From: Ampelomyces quisqualis | Lineage: Eukaryota; Ascomycota; Dothideomycetes; Pleosporales; Phaeosphaeriaceae | Direction of reading: 5' to 3' | Assembly (NCBI GenBank): GCA_018398575.1 | Contig: JAGTXZ010000020.1 | Location: 1,426,001 to 1,490,000 of the forward strand | DNA length: 64,000 nt | Shown: positions 1-10,477 of the stretch, piece after piece | How the letters are laid out: each line of letters opens with the position of its first letter | How positions within the stretch are numbered: position 1 is the stretch's first letter | Notes under the pieces: generated by a model | Seen by the model: only the letters and a program-made list of their open reading frames with translations | Databases searched by the model: none | What the model was told of the DNA's origin: nothing | Translations under genes and position numbers: made by a program

Positions 1-43
1 TTTAGGCAGTAACAGTAATATTATAAATCTAGTAGGTACTACT
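1..43. other. Left remnant of the E1 target site
   Basis: This is AT-rich sequence outside the LTR of E1. Its last five bases (39-43, CTACT) are the left copy of the E1 target-site duplication, so it was originally continuous with position 6990 and belongs to the SNF2-like relic or its flank. Confidence 0.6.
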
Positions 44-560
44 TGTTAAGACTGTTAGTCTAGTAGCAAACAATAAGAATGCTAGTGTAGACTAGGGGTA
101 CAGCTAAGGTTAGTTTTCGCAGATAGGTGCAGAGTTACTTTAGATACAGAGGGTATTGTTACTAAGACAGTAAAGGCTAGGGCTTTCTAAAAAGAGTAAT
201 AATAGTTAGGTAGCTTAATGTAACTAACTTAAGCGTCTGTAATATAAGTTGAATACAATAATCTATAAGAGTTTATCGTAGTTCTTATACACTAAAGAGG
301 TTCTGTATGCTTTAGTCAGATCCTGTTGTCCTAGTGTGTCCCAGTACACTAAGTACTCCTGGTCCTACTGGTACTTGCTGGTACGTTAGATCCTATTGTC
401 CTAGTGTGTCCTAGCATGCCAAGCCTTCTTAGTCTTGCTAGTACTTGCTAGTACGCTTACGTAATTTGTTTCTTAGCGTCTTAACTTAGCTAGCTGCTTA
501 GTTACAAACTTTAGTGTTTATAAGGCAGGGCTTCTAGTTGTTTAATCCTAGATTGTAACA
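44..560 (-). repeat. E1 LTR (left; 3' LTR of the minus-strand element), type A
   Basis: The repeat is 517 bp, begins TGTTAAGACT and ends TTGTAACA, giving short inverted ends TGTTA/TAACA. It is nearly identical to 6468-6984 and differs mainly by C/T and G/A changes. It contains a 70-bp unit twice in tandem (around 318-457). Confidence 0.96.
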
Positions 561-705
561 CTACCTCCCTCCTTCCTTACTTAATGTCCTTATAAGTTTA
601 CTGTTCTTGTTCTGTACTAGAAAGTATTGCAATTGTCTAGCTAATTGGATTAAATCTTTAGGTGTAGTTGTAATAGTCTCTTGTACCTATTATGCAAAGA
701 GGTAG

Positions 706-1101
706 TTGCCTTATAAGCTGTTCTCTTTAAATGTAAAGTGCGCAAACTGTGTGCGTAGCAACGTTACGCGTTGCAAGCCAGTAGATATACTATTACTAGA
801 TTTCTTAAAAATTAATAAAGAGATAGAGCGTCTTAAACAAATAGAAGATGCTAAGAAGGCTAGACTTTGTATTAAAGAAGACATGGCTGAGGCTGCGTTG
901 CAGCAAGCGCGTTAGGCGCAGGCAAAGCTTAGGAAGCTTTGCAACCAAAAGAAATTGTTGCAACAGAAGGAGCAAGAGATCTTTAATAAAGGTCTCTTGT
1001 CTATAGGCAAACTAGAGGCGCTTGAAACTGTTAAGCAGCTTAATTCTAAGATTGCGTCTATAAATCCTAATGCAGCGTTAGGCGCTGCAACAGTAGATTA
1101 G
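706..1101 (+). pseudogene. Antisense accessory ORF of E1 (CX2C, coiled-coil protein)
   Basis: This frame of 132 codons reads opposite to gag-pol. The residues CANC, followed about nine residues later by another Cys, form a small cysteine cluster. A long charged helical stretch follows (LKINKEIERLKQIED and beyond) and looks like a coiled coil. One in-frame TAG at 913-915 interrupts it, and the frame resumes to a TAG at 1099-1101, 19 bp from the convergent gag-pol stop at 1121. The first codon taken here is not ATG; in E3 the frame stays open further upstream, so the true start is unclear. Counterparts occur in the other family I elements. The arrangement resembles the Cys-cluster plus coiled-coil small proteins common in fungal genomes. 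The function is unknown. Confidence 0.7.
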
Positions 1102-1120
1102 TCCTTTTTGTAAGAAGGTG

Positions 1121-4100
1121 TTAATAGTACTGTGCTAGAAGCTGGCAGCAGTTTGTAAGGTTTGTTTCTAGTTCTTATGTATTTTTTGTTTTGTTGTGTC
1201 CTAACTATTTTACTAGGTATTCTTTTTGGTAGTTATTGTCTTAATATGTTATTATTTTCTTAACTTTAAATTTATTTTCTTCTTTAAGTTTATAGCAAAA
1301 GGTTTGCTGTAACAGTGTTTTTAGGTTAGCTGGTTCTAGTAGGCTTACGTAGAATCTAAGGTAGATCTTTGCATCTAGTAGAAGCTTAAGTGTATATGTA
1401 ACTAGTCTGTTCTTCTTTAAAATCAAAAACAGCCTAACTTTAATGTGGTTAAGTCCTTTGCTTAGTTGTTCTGTGCGTAGATTTTTAGTGTAGAGATACA
1501 CCTTATCCCCCTCTTTTAGCTAAGGTGCTGTTTTTTGTTTTCTGTTAATATATAAGATGCTTTGTGTCTAAGTATATTGTATTTATTCTTTTATTTCTAT
1601 ATAGGTTTTCTTTATTTCTTCTGCTGTCTGTATAGCAGCTTTAGCCTTTAGGCTAGGTAACATTCTTGTAAAGAGATTTAGATGTTGTCTGTAGTTTGCA
1701 AAGTATAGCGTCTTGCCTGTAGCTTTAGATAATTTGTTGTTATAGGCTAACTATGCTATTAGTAATAGCAAAACCTAATTTGTCTGCTGTAGGTTGCTGT
1801 ATATTTTGAGATACGTCTTTATAGTTCTGTTTGTTCTTTCTGTTTAGCTATCTGTTTAGAGATAATAGGCTGTTAATAGCTTTTGTTGCGTCCTAATTTC
1901 TGCTATTAAGGTAGTCTAATAATTTAACGTAAAGAGTTTGTCTTAATTGCTAATAATTGATTTTAGTATGCTATAGTGTCTAATAAGTCTATTCTTAAGT
2001 ACGTACGCTAGCTAAAAGGCTGTATAGTCTTGTTAAAAGAGTAGCATTATAGCGTATTTTGTAAAGCAATCTACTATAACTATAATAGCGTTATAGGCTA
2101 ATCCTGTAGTAGGGTCTTTTAACAGTAGTAGTCCTGTTACAAAGTCTATTAATATGTTAGTCTAAGGCTTAGTTAAGAGCTCTATTAGCTGCATTTCTTT
2201 GTAAGGTGCGTGTATACTGTGTTTGTTGCGTTAATAGTCTGCATATTTCTTAATGTAAGCGCTTACTTTATCCTTTATATTCTTGAACTAGTAATTTTGT
2301 TAAATTAGTTCTATAGTTTGGCTTACTCTAGGGTAACTATGTACTGTGTTATTATAGTGTTGTTGTATAATTAATTCCTATAGTTCTTCTAGGATATTAA
2401 TTCTAATCTTTATTATTAGGTTGTTAATGTATCTTGCTAGTCTAAGAGATCTGTTGTTTTGTCTTTTAAGGATGCTTAAGCTGTTAATAGTTTTGGTTCT
2501 AGCAATATCTAATCTTTGGCTAAGAGCGTCTGCTCTGCTATTATCTTTTCTAGGTGTATAGACAATTTTAAATTTGTATTATCCTAACATCTCTAACTAT
2601 TGTACTTGTCTTCAATTAAGTACTTTAGTAGTAGTAAAGGTTGTTAGGTTTTTGTAGTCTAAGTATATTGTAAGATCTAAGCAACTCTCTGCGTAGATTC
2701 TCTAATGTTTAAGTGCTACTACAATTGCGAGTAGTTCTTTGTTGTGTACGTTGTAATTTTCTTCTAGTAGTGTAAATTTTTATAAGTAGTAGGCTATTAG
2801 ATACTATTTCCTATCTTATTCTTGCTTTGCACACATTCTAATTGCTAAATCTAATGTATTAGTTTTGAATCTAAGCAGCTCGCTGCTTCTAAATACAATA
2901 AGGACAGGTAGTGCTATATAAGCGTCTTTAAGCGTCTTGAATGCCTAGCTTTGTTCTTCTGTCTATTTCTAAAGTGTGTCTTTTTGTGTAAGTTTAGTAA
3001 GTAGCGTAGTAATTAGTAAGAAGTTCTAGATAAACTGTTAATTAAAGTTAACAAAGCCTAGAAAGGATTAGATGTTCTTAACTGTAGTAGGCGTTAGCTA
3101 ATCTCTAACAACTTTAATCTTGTCCTTGCTTATTTATACTCTGTTCTTTCTAACTATGCACCCTAGGAATTCTACTTCTTTCTGGTGCCATTTACACTTG
3201 TTAGAGTCTACTACTAGAGAAAACTTTTCTAGTAGCGTTAGGATTGTATAAACATGTTCTGTATGTTCCTTCTTATTTTCTAAATAGATAAGGATATTGT
3301 TAAAGTATGCTATAACAAATATGTTAAGGTGTTCTCTAAGCATATTATTAATAAGTGCTTAACACGTTGCTAGAGCGTTAGTAAGACTAAATAGCATTAC
3401 TAGATACTTGTAGTAGCTGTAGCGTGTTCTAAACGCTGTCTTCTATTCTTTGCCTTTCTTTATGCGTATAAGGTTGTACGCGCCTCTTAGATCTAATGCT
3501 GTAAAGATCTTTGCATAGGCTAGTTAATCCTATAGTTCTAAAATATTAGGTAGTAGGTATTAATTCTTAACTGTAATATTATTAAGTTTCTAAAAGTCAA
3601 TACATAGTTGTAGTTTACTGTTCTTCTTTGGTACAAACATAATTAGGTATCTAGCTAGTAATTCTAATGCTTAGATAAAACCTTTCTTTAGGTTTACTTA
3701 AATATATTCTTAGAGCGCTTTGAGCTCTTTTTCTAATAATCTATAGATTAGTCTAAAGGTTAGCCTTTTCCCTTCTTCTAAGACAATCTTGTAGTCCTAC
3801 TCCTAATGCTTAGGCAGTGCTTCTAGACCTGTTTCTTCTAAGAATAGTTTCTTAAACTTTTTGTATTCCTTAGGTATGTTAGAAGTTACACGTTTCTCTA
3901 AAACTTGTAACGTATTAGTATTTCTTCCTTAATTGTCTAAGTTAACTAGTTGTGTCTTTAACTGCGTCTTAGTTAAAGTAATATTGTTAATTGTCTTCTT
4001 ATCTACTATTAAACGCTGCTGATGCGTAGGCTTAGAATCTGTTGTGTTGTTGTAATTCCCTAGAGAGATAGATCTCTTCCTCTAGTCTATCTGTAGGCTA

Positions 4101-6440
4101 TTCTCTCTAAACTATAGAAGTCCTAATATAATGTTGTAGGTAGCTAATCTAAAGACGTCTAGGTATATTTCCTGTTTAGTTCCTTAGATATTAAGTTCTG
4201 TAGTAGTCTTATATTTAATAAGCAACTTGTTAGGCATCTACTCTCTATTTGTAACATAAAGTTTATATAAGCGTTGTTTCTAACAAGGTTAGAGCCTAGC
4301 TCTTAACATAGCGTTGCCTAAAATGTAGTTTACTTATGCTCCTAAATCTAGAAGTGCCTTTATCCTTATTTAGTTAACTCTTACTATAAGTTTAAGTAGT
4401 CTGGTAGAGTTAGTCACGTTGCAGCTCTAGGTCTCTTTCTAGAGTCTAAACCTAATCCTAAAAAAGACTTGTTTTTCCTGTATCTATTAGCTTCTTTATT
4501 GTTGTAATGCTTCTTGCATTCTAGTTATAGGCAGAACTGCTAGGTGTAGTTTATGCAGCTGCTGTTAATAAGCATTCTGTTAGATATACTTTCTTTCTTT
4601 AATATGTTAGGAAAACCTCTTGTAATTTATTTGTTGTATAGATAATTTGCGCAGGTATTCTTAGAGTAATTGTACTATTAGTACTTGCAAGGTCTCTTCT
4701 GCTAAGGAAAGTATTAGTTAACTTTGCTGCTATAGTGCATTAAGTAGTAGTTGCTGTTGCATGCTGTCTATAATAGAAGTCTGTATTTTGGATTACAAGG
4801 ATCCTGTAGGTATCTGTCTGTAAGTAGGATTTGATGCAATTTGTTTACCTTCCTATTCTAGTATTCTACAGGTATAGGGTTTAGTACTAATGCTTGCCTA
4901 TTGTTAGCATAGTATGTCTGCTTTGTGTATAAGTTACAGCACGTCTTATATAGTCTGTCTGCGTCTATCTCTTAACACAGTCCTCTAACTGTTGCATTCT
5001 AGCGCACTAGTTTAGGGCTAGCTAGTAGTAAGTGTATGTTTAGCTTATCTAGTGTAAGTTCTTAGTCTTTCTAGGTATTATAGACTCTCTTAGTCTCTTG
5101 TAGATCCTATGTCTTATAGACTCTGTTTCCTAGGTGTAGCAATTGTTCTTCTTCTGTAACTCTATCTGTTCTTAAAGAGTACCTATCTGTCTGTAGGCTA
5201 AGGGTATAATATTTTTGTAGAGATTAGTAATATTGTTCTATGTATTCTTAGTTAACTTTGTTAGTTTAATTGTACTAGTTGTAAATGTTTTATTGCGTTT
5301 GTAGTAGAAGTAATCCTATCTGTTAGAATTATTTAATGTTACAGTCTTGTTTCTAATTGTGTAGTAACGCAAAGTTAGTTAAGACCTTGTTATTATATAA
5401 TGTAGTAGAGGTGTCTTCTGTCTATCCTACTATTAGTAGTCTATTAGTAGTTTAGACAATAGGTTAATCTTTAATTACAATCTATTCTTTAACATCTTCC
5501 TCTAAAGTGTTAGTTAATATGTTAAGCTAGCGTGTAACTTTGTTCTTAGAGCAATAGTCTTGCGCATAATGTCTAACCTTGTTATAGTTGTAATAGGTAA
5601 TCTTGTTTTTATTAGGCCTATTCCCTTAGGGTTGTTTCTTTAGGTAATTTTTCTGTTCTAGGCCTTTGTTGAGGTTGTCTAAGTGCATAGCTTTAGGTCT
5701 GTACCCTAAGTATGCTCCTAGTAGGCGTAGTTAATAAGTTCCTTGTCTAGAATAGTAGCGCTGTTGTCCTTTATTTAGTTGTGTTTGTCCCTAATATCTT
5801 TTGTTTAGGCAAAATCCTTTGTGTCCCTGTAGTAGACGTAAGGAATATAACCTATCTTTAAGTGCTAATTTGTAGAGTTTGTTGTCTAGGCAAATAGCTT
5901 TATTCTAAAGTTCTTTAAGAGTAGTAATGTGTGTCCTGCTGCACATAAGTTTAGCTTGTACAGCAGCCTTAAGGCCTTGTTTGTACATACGCATTAGAGC
6001 AGTGTTGTCCTACTAGATTTGTTTAGCGTATTGTTAAAAAACGTTAGTATAGTTAGTAGTTAATTAGGTTTGCTTCAGACTTTAAATTTTCTGTTCTGCA
6101 ATTACAGATTCCTTAAGAGGTAAGAAGATCTATTGTAGGCGTGTTTTAAACGCTTACTAGTCTTCTACAAGGTTAGTGTTGTCTTTGTCTGTAATGTTAT
6201 TGTCTATATACTTCCAAATAATTAGAAGTACCTATTTCTTAGCGTCGCCTTTTATATAGGTTGTGGTAAGAATAACTTTGTTGTTGTTCTTAATCTTGTC
6301 TCCTTCCACATAGAAGTGCCTATTAAACTAGAGGATCTAGGTCTTAAGTTTGTTGCAGTCTCTATAGTAGAGATTAGGTTTGTTAACCTTAAGTCTAGGT
6401 TATCCTACTTAGGAATGCTTAGGTGTATCTATTGCAATAT
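1121..6440 (-). pseudogene. E1 gag-pol relic (CCHC, RT, RNase H, integrase, chromodomain)
   Basis: This is a decayed polyprotein. From the N-terminus: a gag zinc knuckle near 5545-5600 with two Cys changed to Tyr; reverse transcriptase with the catalytic motif at 3296-3307 reading YFNN instead of YxDD; RNase H around 2430-2880; and integrase around 1700-2400, with recognisable RLIRHYSI and TAYY-TD-TER-N blocks once stops are read through. An integrase zinc-binding CxxC now reads YADY. At the end an 86-residue open piece (1241-1501) contains HVSLLEPA-like sequence and leads into a chromodomain (about 1124-1275, EYLVK*LG and NT*ELETNL). In-frame stops are TAG/TAA at former Gln or Trp codons, so the protein is inactive. 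The chromodomain places it among the chromoviruses. Confidence 0.9.
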
Positions 6441-6467
6441 TGCTGCTTATTGTAAGGGTGTTTAAAG

Positions 6468-6984
6468 TATTAAGACTGTTAGTCTAGTAGCAAACAATAA
6501 GAATGCTAGTGTAGACTAGGGGTATAGCTAAGGTTGGTTTTTGCGGATAGGTGCAAAGTTGCTTTAGATACAGAGGGTATTGTTACTAAGATAGTAAAGG
6601 CTAGGGCTTTCTAAAAAGAGTAACAATAGTTAGGTAGCTTAATATAACTAACTTAAGCGTCTGTAACATAAGTTAAACACAATAATCTATAAGGGTTTAT
6701 TGTAGTTCTTATACACTAAAGAGGTTCTGCATGCTTTAGTTAGATCCTGTTGTTCTAGTGTGTCCTAGTACGCTAAGTACTCCTAGTCCTACTAGTACTT
6801 ACTAGTACGTTAGATCCTGTTGTCCTAGTGTGTCCTAGCATGCTAAGCCTTCCTAGTCTTACTGGTACTTGCTGGTACACTTACGTAATTTGTTTCTTAG
6901 CGTCTTAACTTAGCTAGCTGCTTAGTCACAAACTTTGGTGTTTATAAGGCAGGGCTTCTGGTCGTTTAATCCTAGATTGTAACA
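6468..6984 (-). repeat. E1 LTR (right; 5' LTR), type A
   Basis: This 517-bp partner of 44-560 ends TTGTAACA at 6984 and is followed by CTACT. It starts TATTAAGACT, with a G-to-A change in the terminal TG. It also carries the 70-bp tandem duplication. CGG at about 6543-6545 corresponds to CAG in the left LTR, a RIP-type difference. Confidence 0.96.
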
Positions 6985-6989
6985 CTACT

Positions 6990-9900
6990 AAAGATAAGAG
7001 GCAAAGGCGCTTCTACTTAGAGCTTAATAATAACACTAAAGATAATAACTATAAATAACAAAAGACAACAAGAGCGCTAGCAGACCTAGCCTATAAACTA
7101 TTAACAGAACTTAAAGCAAATAGTAGCGAACGCTTTAACAGACAGAGCAGAAGTAAGAAGAAGAAAGATAACAGCCTAAACATACGCATTAAGACTCTAA
7201 CTACTAAAATTAAGCACCTAGAGGAGTAGAATAACAGCACTATAAAGAAAGTAGAGGAAAGCAGAGATAAAGATGCTGCGCAAATACAAAACAACGCAAC
7301 ATCTACGCTAATTACTATACCTAGACAGAAACGCAAGAGTGCTATAAAGAAATAACAGAGGTTGCTAGAAGAAGATGCCTACTCTAGTAGCAAAGAAAAA
7401 TAAGAAGAGTGTAATAAAGGTAACAGAGATAAGAATAAAGAGCTCTAGTTAGCAAAATAACTTGCGTTAGAAGAAAGGCTGCAGCTCTAAGCCCTACTAA
7501 ACGCAAGGTAAGTGCACTATAGAGAGCCTATAACTATAATTTACGCAACTAATACGTAAGACAGGATAGTAGATAAACTGTAAGCTTAAATTAGAGTAGC
7601 AATAGAACACTGCTAAGAGGATAAATAGTAGAAAGTAGCTAACTTCTTTAGATCTCTACTAGAAGACTTTAAGGATAACGCACCTATAATACTACATTTA
7701 TTATAGAGACTAACAGTTCTATTTACAGCATACTAACTAACAGAGGCCTATATACTTTACAAAAAAAAGCTATCTTTAGACAATAGCAGCATATTTAGAA
7801 ACATAATAGGTATAGAGAAAACAAGATTAGCTATACTTATAATAATTATAGGGCATACGCACTTTAAGAACTAGACTAAAGTGTAAGAGAACTAATTAAA
7901 GAATAAAACTAGTTAACATAGAGCTAAAGACAATAGTTAAGAACAGTGCCTTATAACAGACTAACAGATATTTCTATATATATACAAAAAAAACCCTTTA
8001 ATACTAGAAAAGCTATAGTTAGCAGTATCTATAGTAAGCAGATAGGGCTGTGCACTAGCTGTATAGAAGGCTAAAATTATTACTATAGGCCTCTGCAAAT
8101 CTAAATAGTGCAACCTAAAAGACTTTCTTACGCTCTATATCTACTTTATAGACAATACCCCCCTATAGGGCATAGGTGTACTAATAGTAGACAAAGAAAT
8201 AGAGATAAAAATTAATCTGCAAGTTAAACAGCACCTTGCAGCGTTTAACTAAAACGTCCTACTACGCAAATTTATAAAGAACAGTAAGAAGTATATAGAG
8301 ATAGTTCTATAGTACATCTAAGAACACTATATACTAAAAGTCTACCTAAGTGCAACTGCGCACTGTCTAGTACTATCTACTAGCTAATTTATAATTATAT
8401 ATAGCTATATAATATTAGTAAAACGCGTGCTTAATAAATACTAAACTATAAAACTTATAACTACACGCAAAATATTATTAAGAGGTAGCAAAGTAAGCGT
8501 AACAGACGCCTTTAATATTTCTAGCTACGTAGTAATATAAGGACGTATTATCTTTAATAAGTTCTATAACTGCAAATCTAAGAATACTATTATAGGTAAC
8601 TTGTACAAAACTATTTAAGTTAAGAACTATAGTTATTAGTAGAAGGCCTAGGCCCTCTTAAGTACACTAATAGAGAAGAGTCTCTATAAGATACTTATTT
8701 TTATCTCCTTAGCGCTTAGCTAACTGCAAGACAATAAGAACTTCTTAAACTAGCACTGTCTTATAGGCAAGAAGGATAATATAGACAGTTCTAAACTGTT
8801 TACTGCTGCTAACCCTATATACGCAAGTATTAAGAAAATTATAGATATAAAAGAAATAAGAAAGATATTAGGCCTAGTTATAGCAAAGGGCTAGGACACC
8901 TGCTTATCTAAGGCACAAGAAGAAGTTAAAAACGTGCTTAATTCTCCTAAGTACATAGCGCTTATAGCGTTAGAAGAGAAGATTGCAGTAAGGTTTATAC
9001 TGCGTTAAACTCTAGTTACGCAAGACCTATAGAGCTAGAAGATTTTAGGCATTAAGAGTAACTTCCTAACATTCTACTAGCTATGCTAAACAAATAACTT
9101 CTAATTGCTTATAGCTAACGCAATAACAAGATGCAAGATAGTGCTATAATAAAAAAGGCTAAATAGCGTAAAAGCTAAGAGCGTATGCATATTTAACTGC
9201 GCTAAGATACAGAGTATTACAACATTTCTAATGCTAGCCTAGCTTAAGGCTGCGCTGTTTAAAAGCAAAGGAAGTAAGAAAACTAAGTAGTTTACATTAA
9301 CGTATATCTAACAGCACTTCTAGCAGCTAAATAAAGAAATATTTACTAATAACTTTAACTTGCTGCTTATATATAGTGCAAAGTATAAGGCAATTAAGCT
9401 AAAGGCTAAAAGAACCTATGTTAAAACTAGACCTAATCTTAATTAGAAGGGCCTAGCAGATAATTAAATAGTACTACGCAACGTTTAGGCTAAAATTCTT
9501 ATTAGCTTATACAAACTATGTGTGCAACTAGTGCTCTAGATAGAGCTTTAAAAAAAATTTGGCAAAGATATAGTTCTTCTACTAAGAGAAGAAATGCTAA
9601 AGTCTAAAATAGACGCTGTGTTAGCAAAATAGAGGAACCTAGACTTAACATTTATTTTAGTAGCGTTAATAGCGTTTGCAGAAGCTATTACGCTAATTAA
9701 GGTAAATAAGGTTATAATTGCAGAGCCTTAAGACAAATAGGGCACCTAAGACCAATTTATGTTTAAGGTATATTAACTAGGCTAGCTAGTAGACGTATGC
9801 AAGGGCATTATTCTGTACAACCTAAAAAGCAATCTAAAAACAAAAGTTCTAAAGAAGCAGAATATAAAGACATTGTTGCGCAGTAGTCTGTAAAGTGTAA

Positions 9901-10440
9901 TAATAGAAAGAGAAGAGATTAAGTAAGATTATAACAAAAAAATCCCTATAAAGCTTAAAGGGCTAGTGTAAATTAGGTAAATTAAGCAGTAGAACTACAG
10001 AGTACAGTACACTACTGTGCAAAGCTATAGGATAAAAAACGCTTAAGTAGATACGTAGCCTAGTCCTAGGAGTACAAGAATATAAAAAGTATTGCAAAAG
10101 AAGTATATATATAGACGTAACACAAAATTAATTTAAAGCGTAAGGATAGTGTAAATTTGCAGCAAAACCTAAACTAAGTAACAGCGCTATTAAAGAGATT
10201 ACCTTAGACTTAAACTATAGTTAGGCATAGTTAAGGACAGGCTACTAACTAGTAATATAGTTGTGTAGACAGTGCAAAGCTATATTAAATATAAGAACTA
10301 CAAACTATTTTGCAAAAGAGTTCTATAAACTAGGCTGCTAATAATAGTATACTAAGCATTGCTGTTATTGCTTAGCACAGCAGAGTACAGTTAAGAACTG
10401 TCTAGTAGCTAGTAGTATAGTTGTGTTAACAGTGTCGCTA
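6990..10440 (+). pseudogene. SNF2-family helicase-like relic
   Basis: The plus strand reads as one long protein interrupted almost only by TAG/TAA (former Gln/Trp). Its best landmark is at about 9660-9830: LIAFAEAITLIKVNKVIIAEP, then DQFMFKVYQLGQ, matching helicase motifs V and VI of SNF2/Swi2 ATPases (a hydrophobic strand plus EP, then R-x-x-R-x-GQ). In motif VI the Arg residues read Lys and Gln here. Further downstream, VLKKQNIKTLL fits the usual post-motif-VI helix. Motifs I-III were not found with confidence. The N-terminal third is Lys/Glu-rich. E1 is inserted at its left side. I do not know whether it was a host gene or cargo of another element. All readings need stop codons to be ignored. 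Confidence 0.55.
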
Positions 10441-10477
10441 ATGTTGCAGATATTACTAACGTTGTATTTTTCTAACA
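10441..10477. other. Junction between the helicase-like relic and truncated element F
   Basis: Similarity to the interior of element G (59593 onward) begins near 10478, while the expected family I LTR is absent on the left. A deletion or rearrangement removed the left LTR of element F here. Confidence 0.4.

Larger units (their letters stand above)
44..6984 (-). mobile_element. E1: full-length, decayed Ty3/gypsy chromovirus (family I)
   Basis: This is a complete LTR retrotransposon of 6,941 bp with 517-bp LTRs at both ends and a perfect 5-bp target-site duplication, CTACT, at 39-43 and 6985-6989. Gag-pol reads on the minus strand from about 6440 down to a stop at 1121-1123. An accessory ORF reads on the plus strand at 706-1101. 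The element is inserted in a SNF2-helicase-like relic. Its coding frames are broken by many TAG/TAA codons, typical of RIP. It is one of the less mutated copies in the window, with some TGG, CGG and CCAG sites still present in its LTRs. Confidence 0.96.

Noticed and set aside
7091..7336. 81-residue open frame on the minus strand
   Set aside because: It is the complement of the Lys/Glu-rich plus-strand relic and has a Leu/Phe-rich shadow composition.
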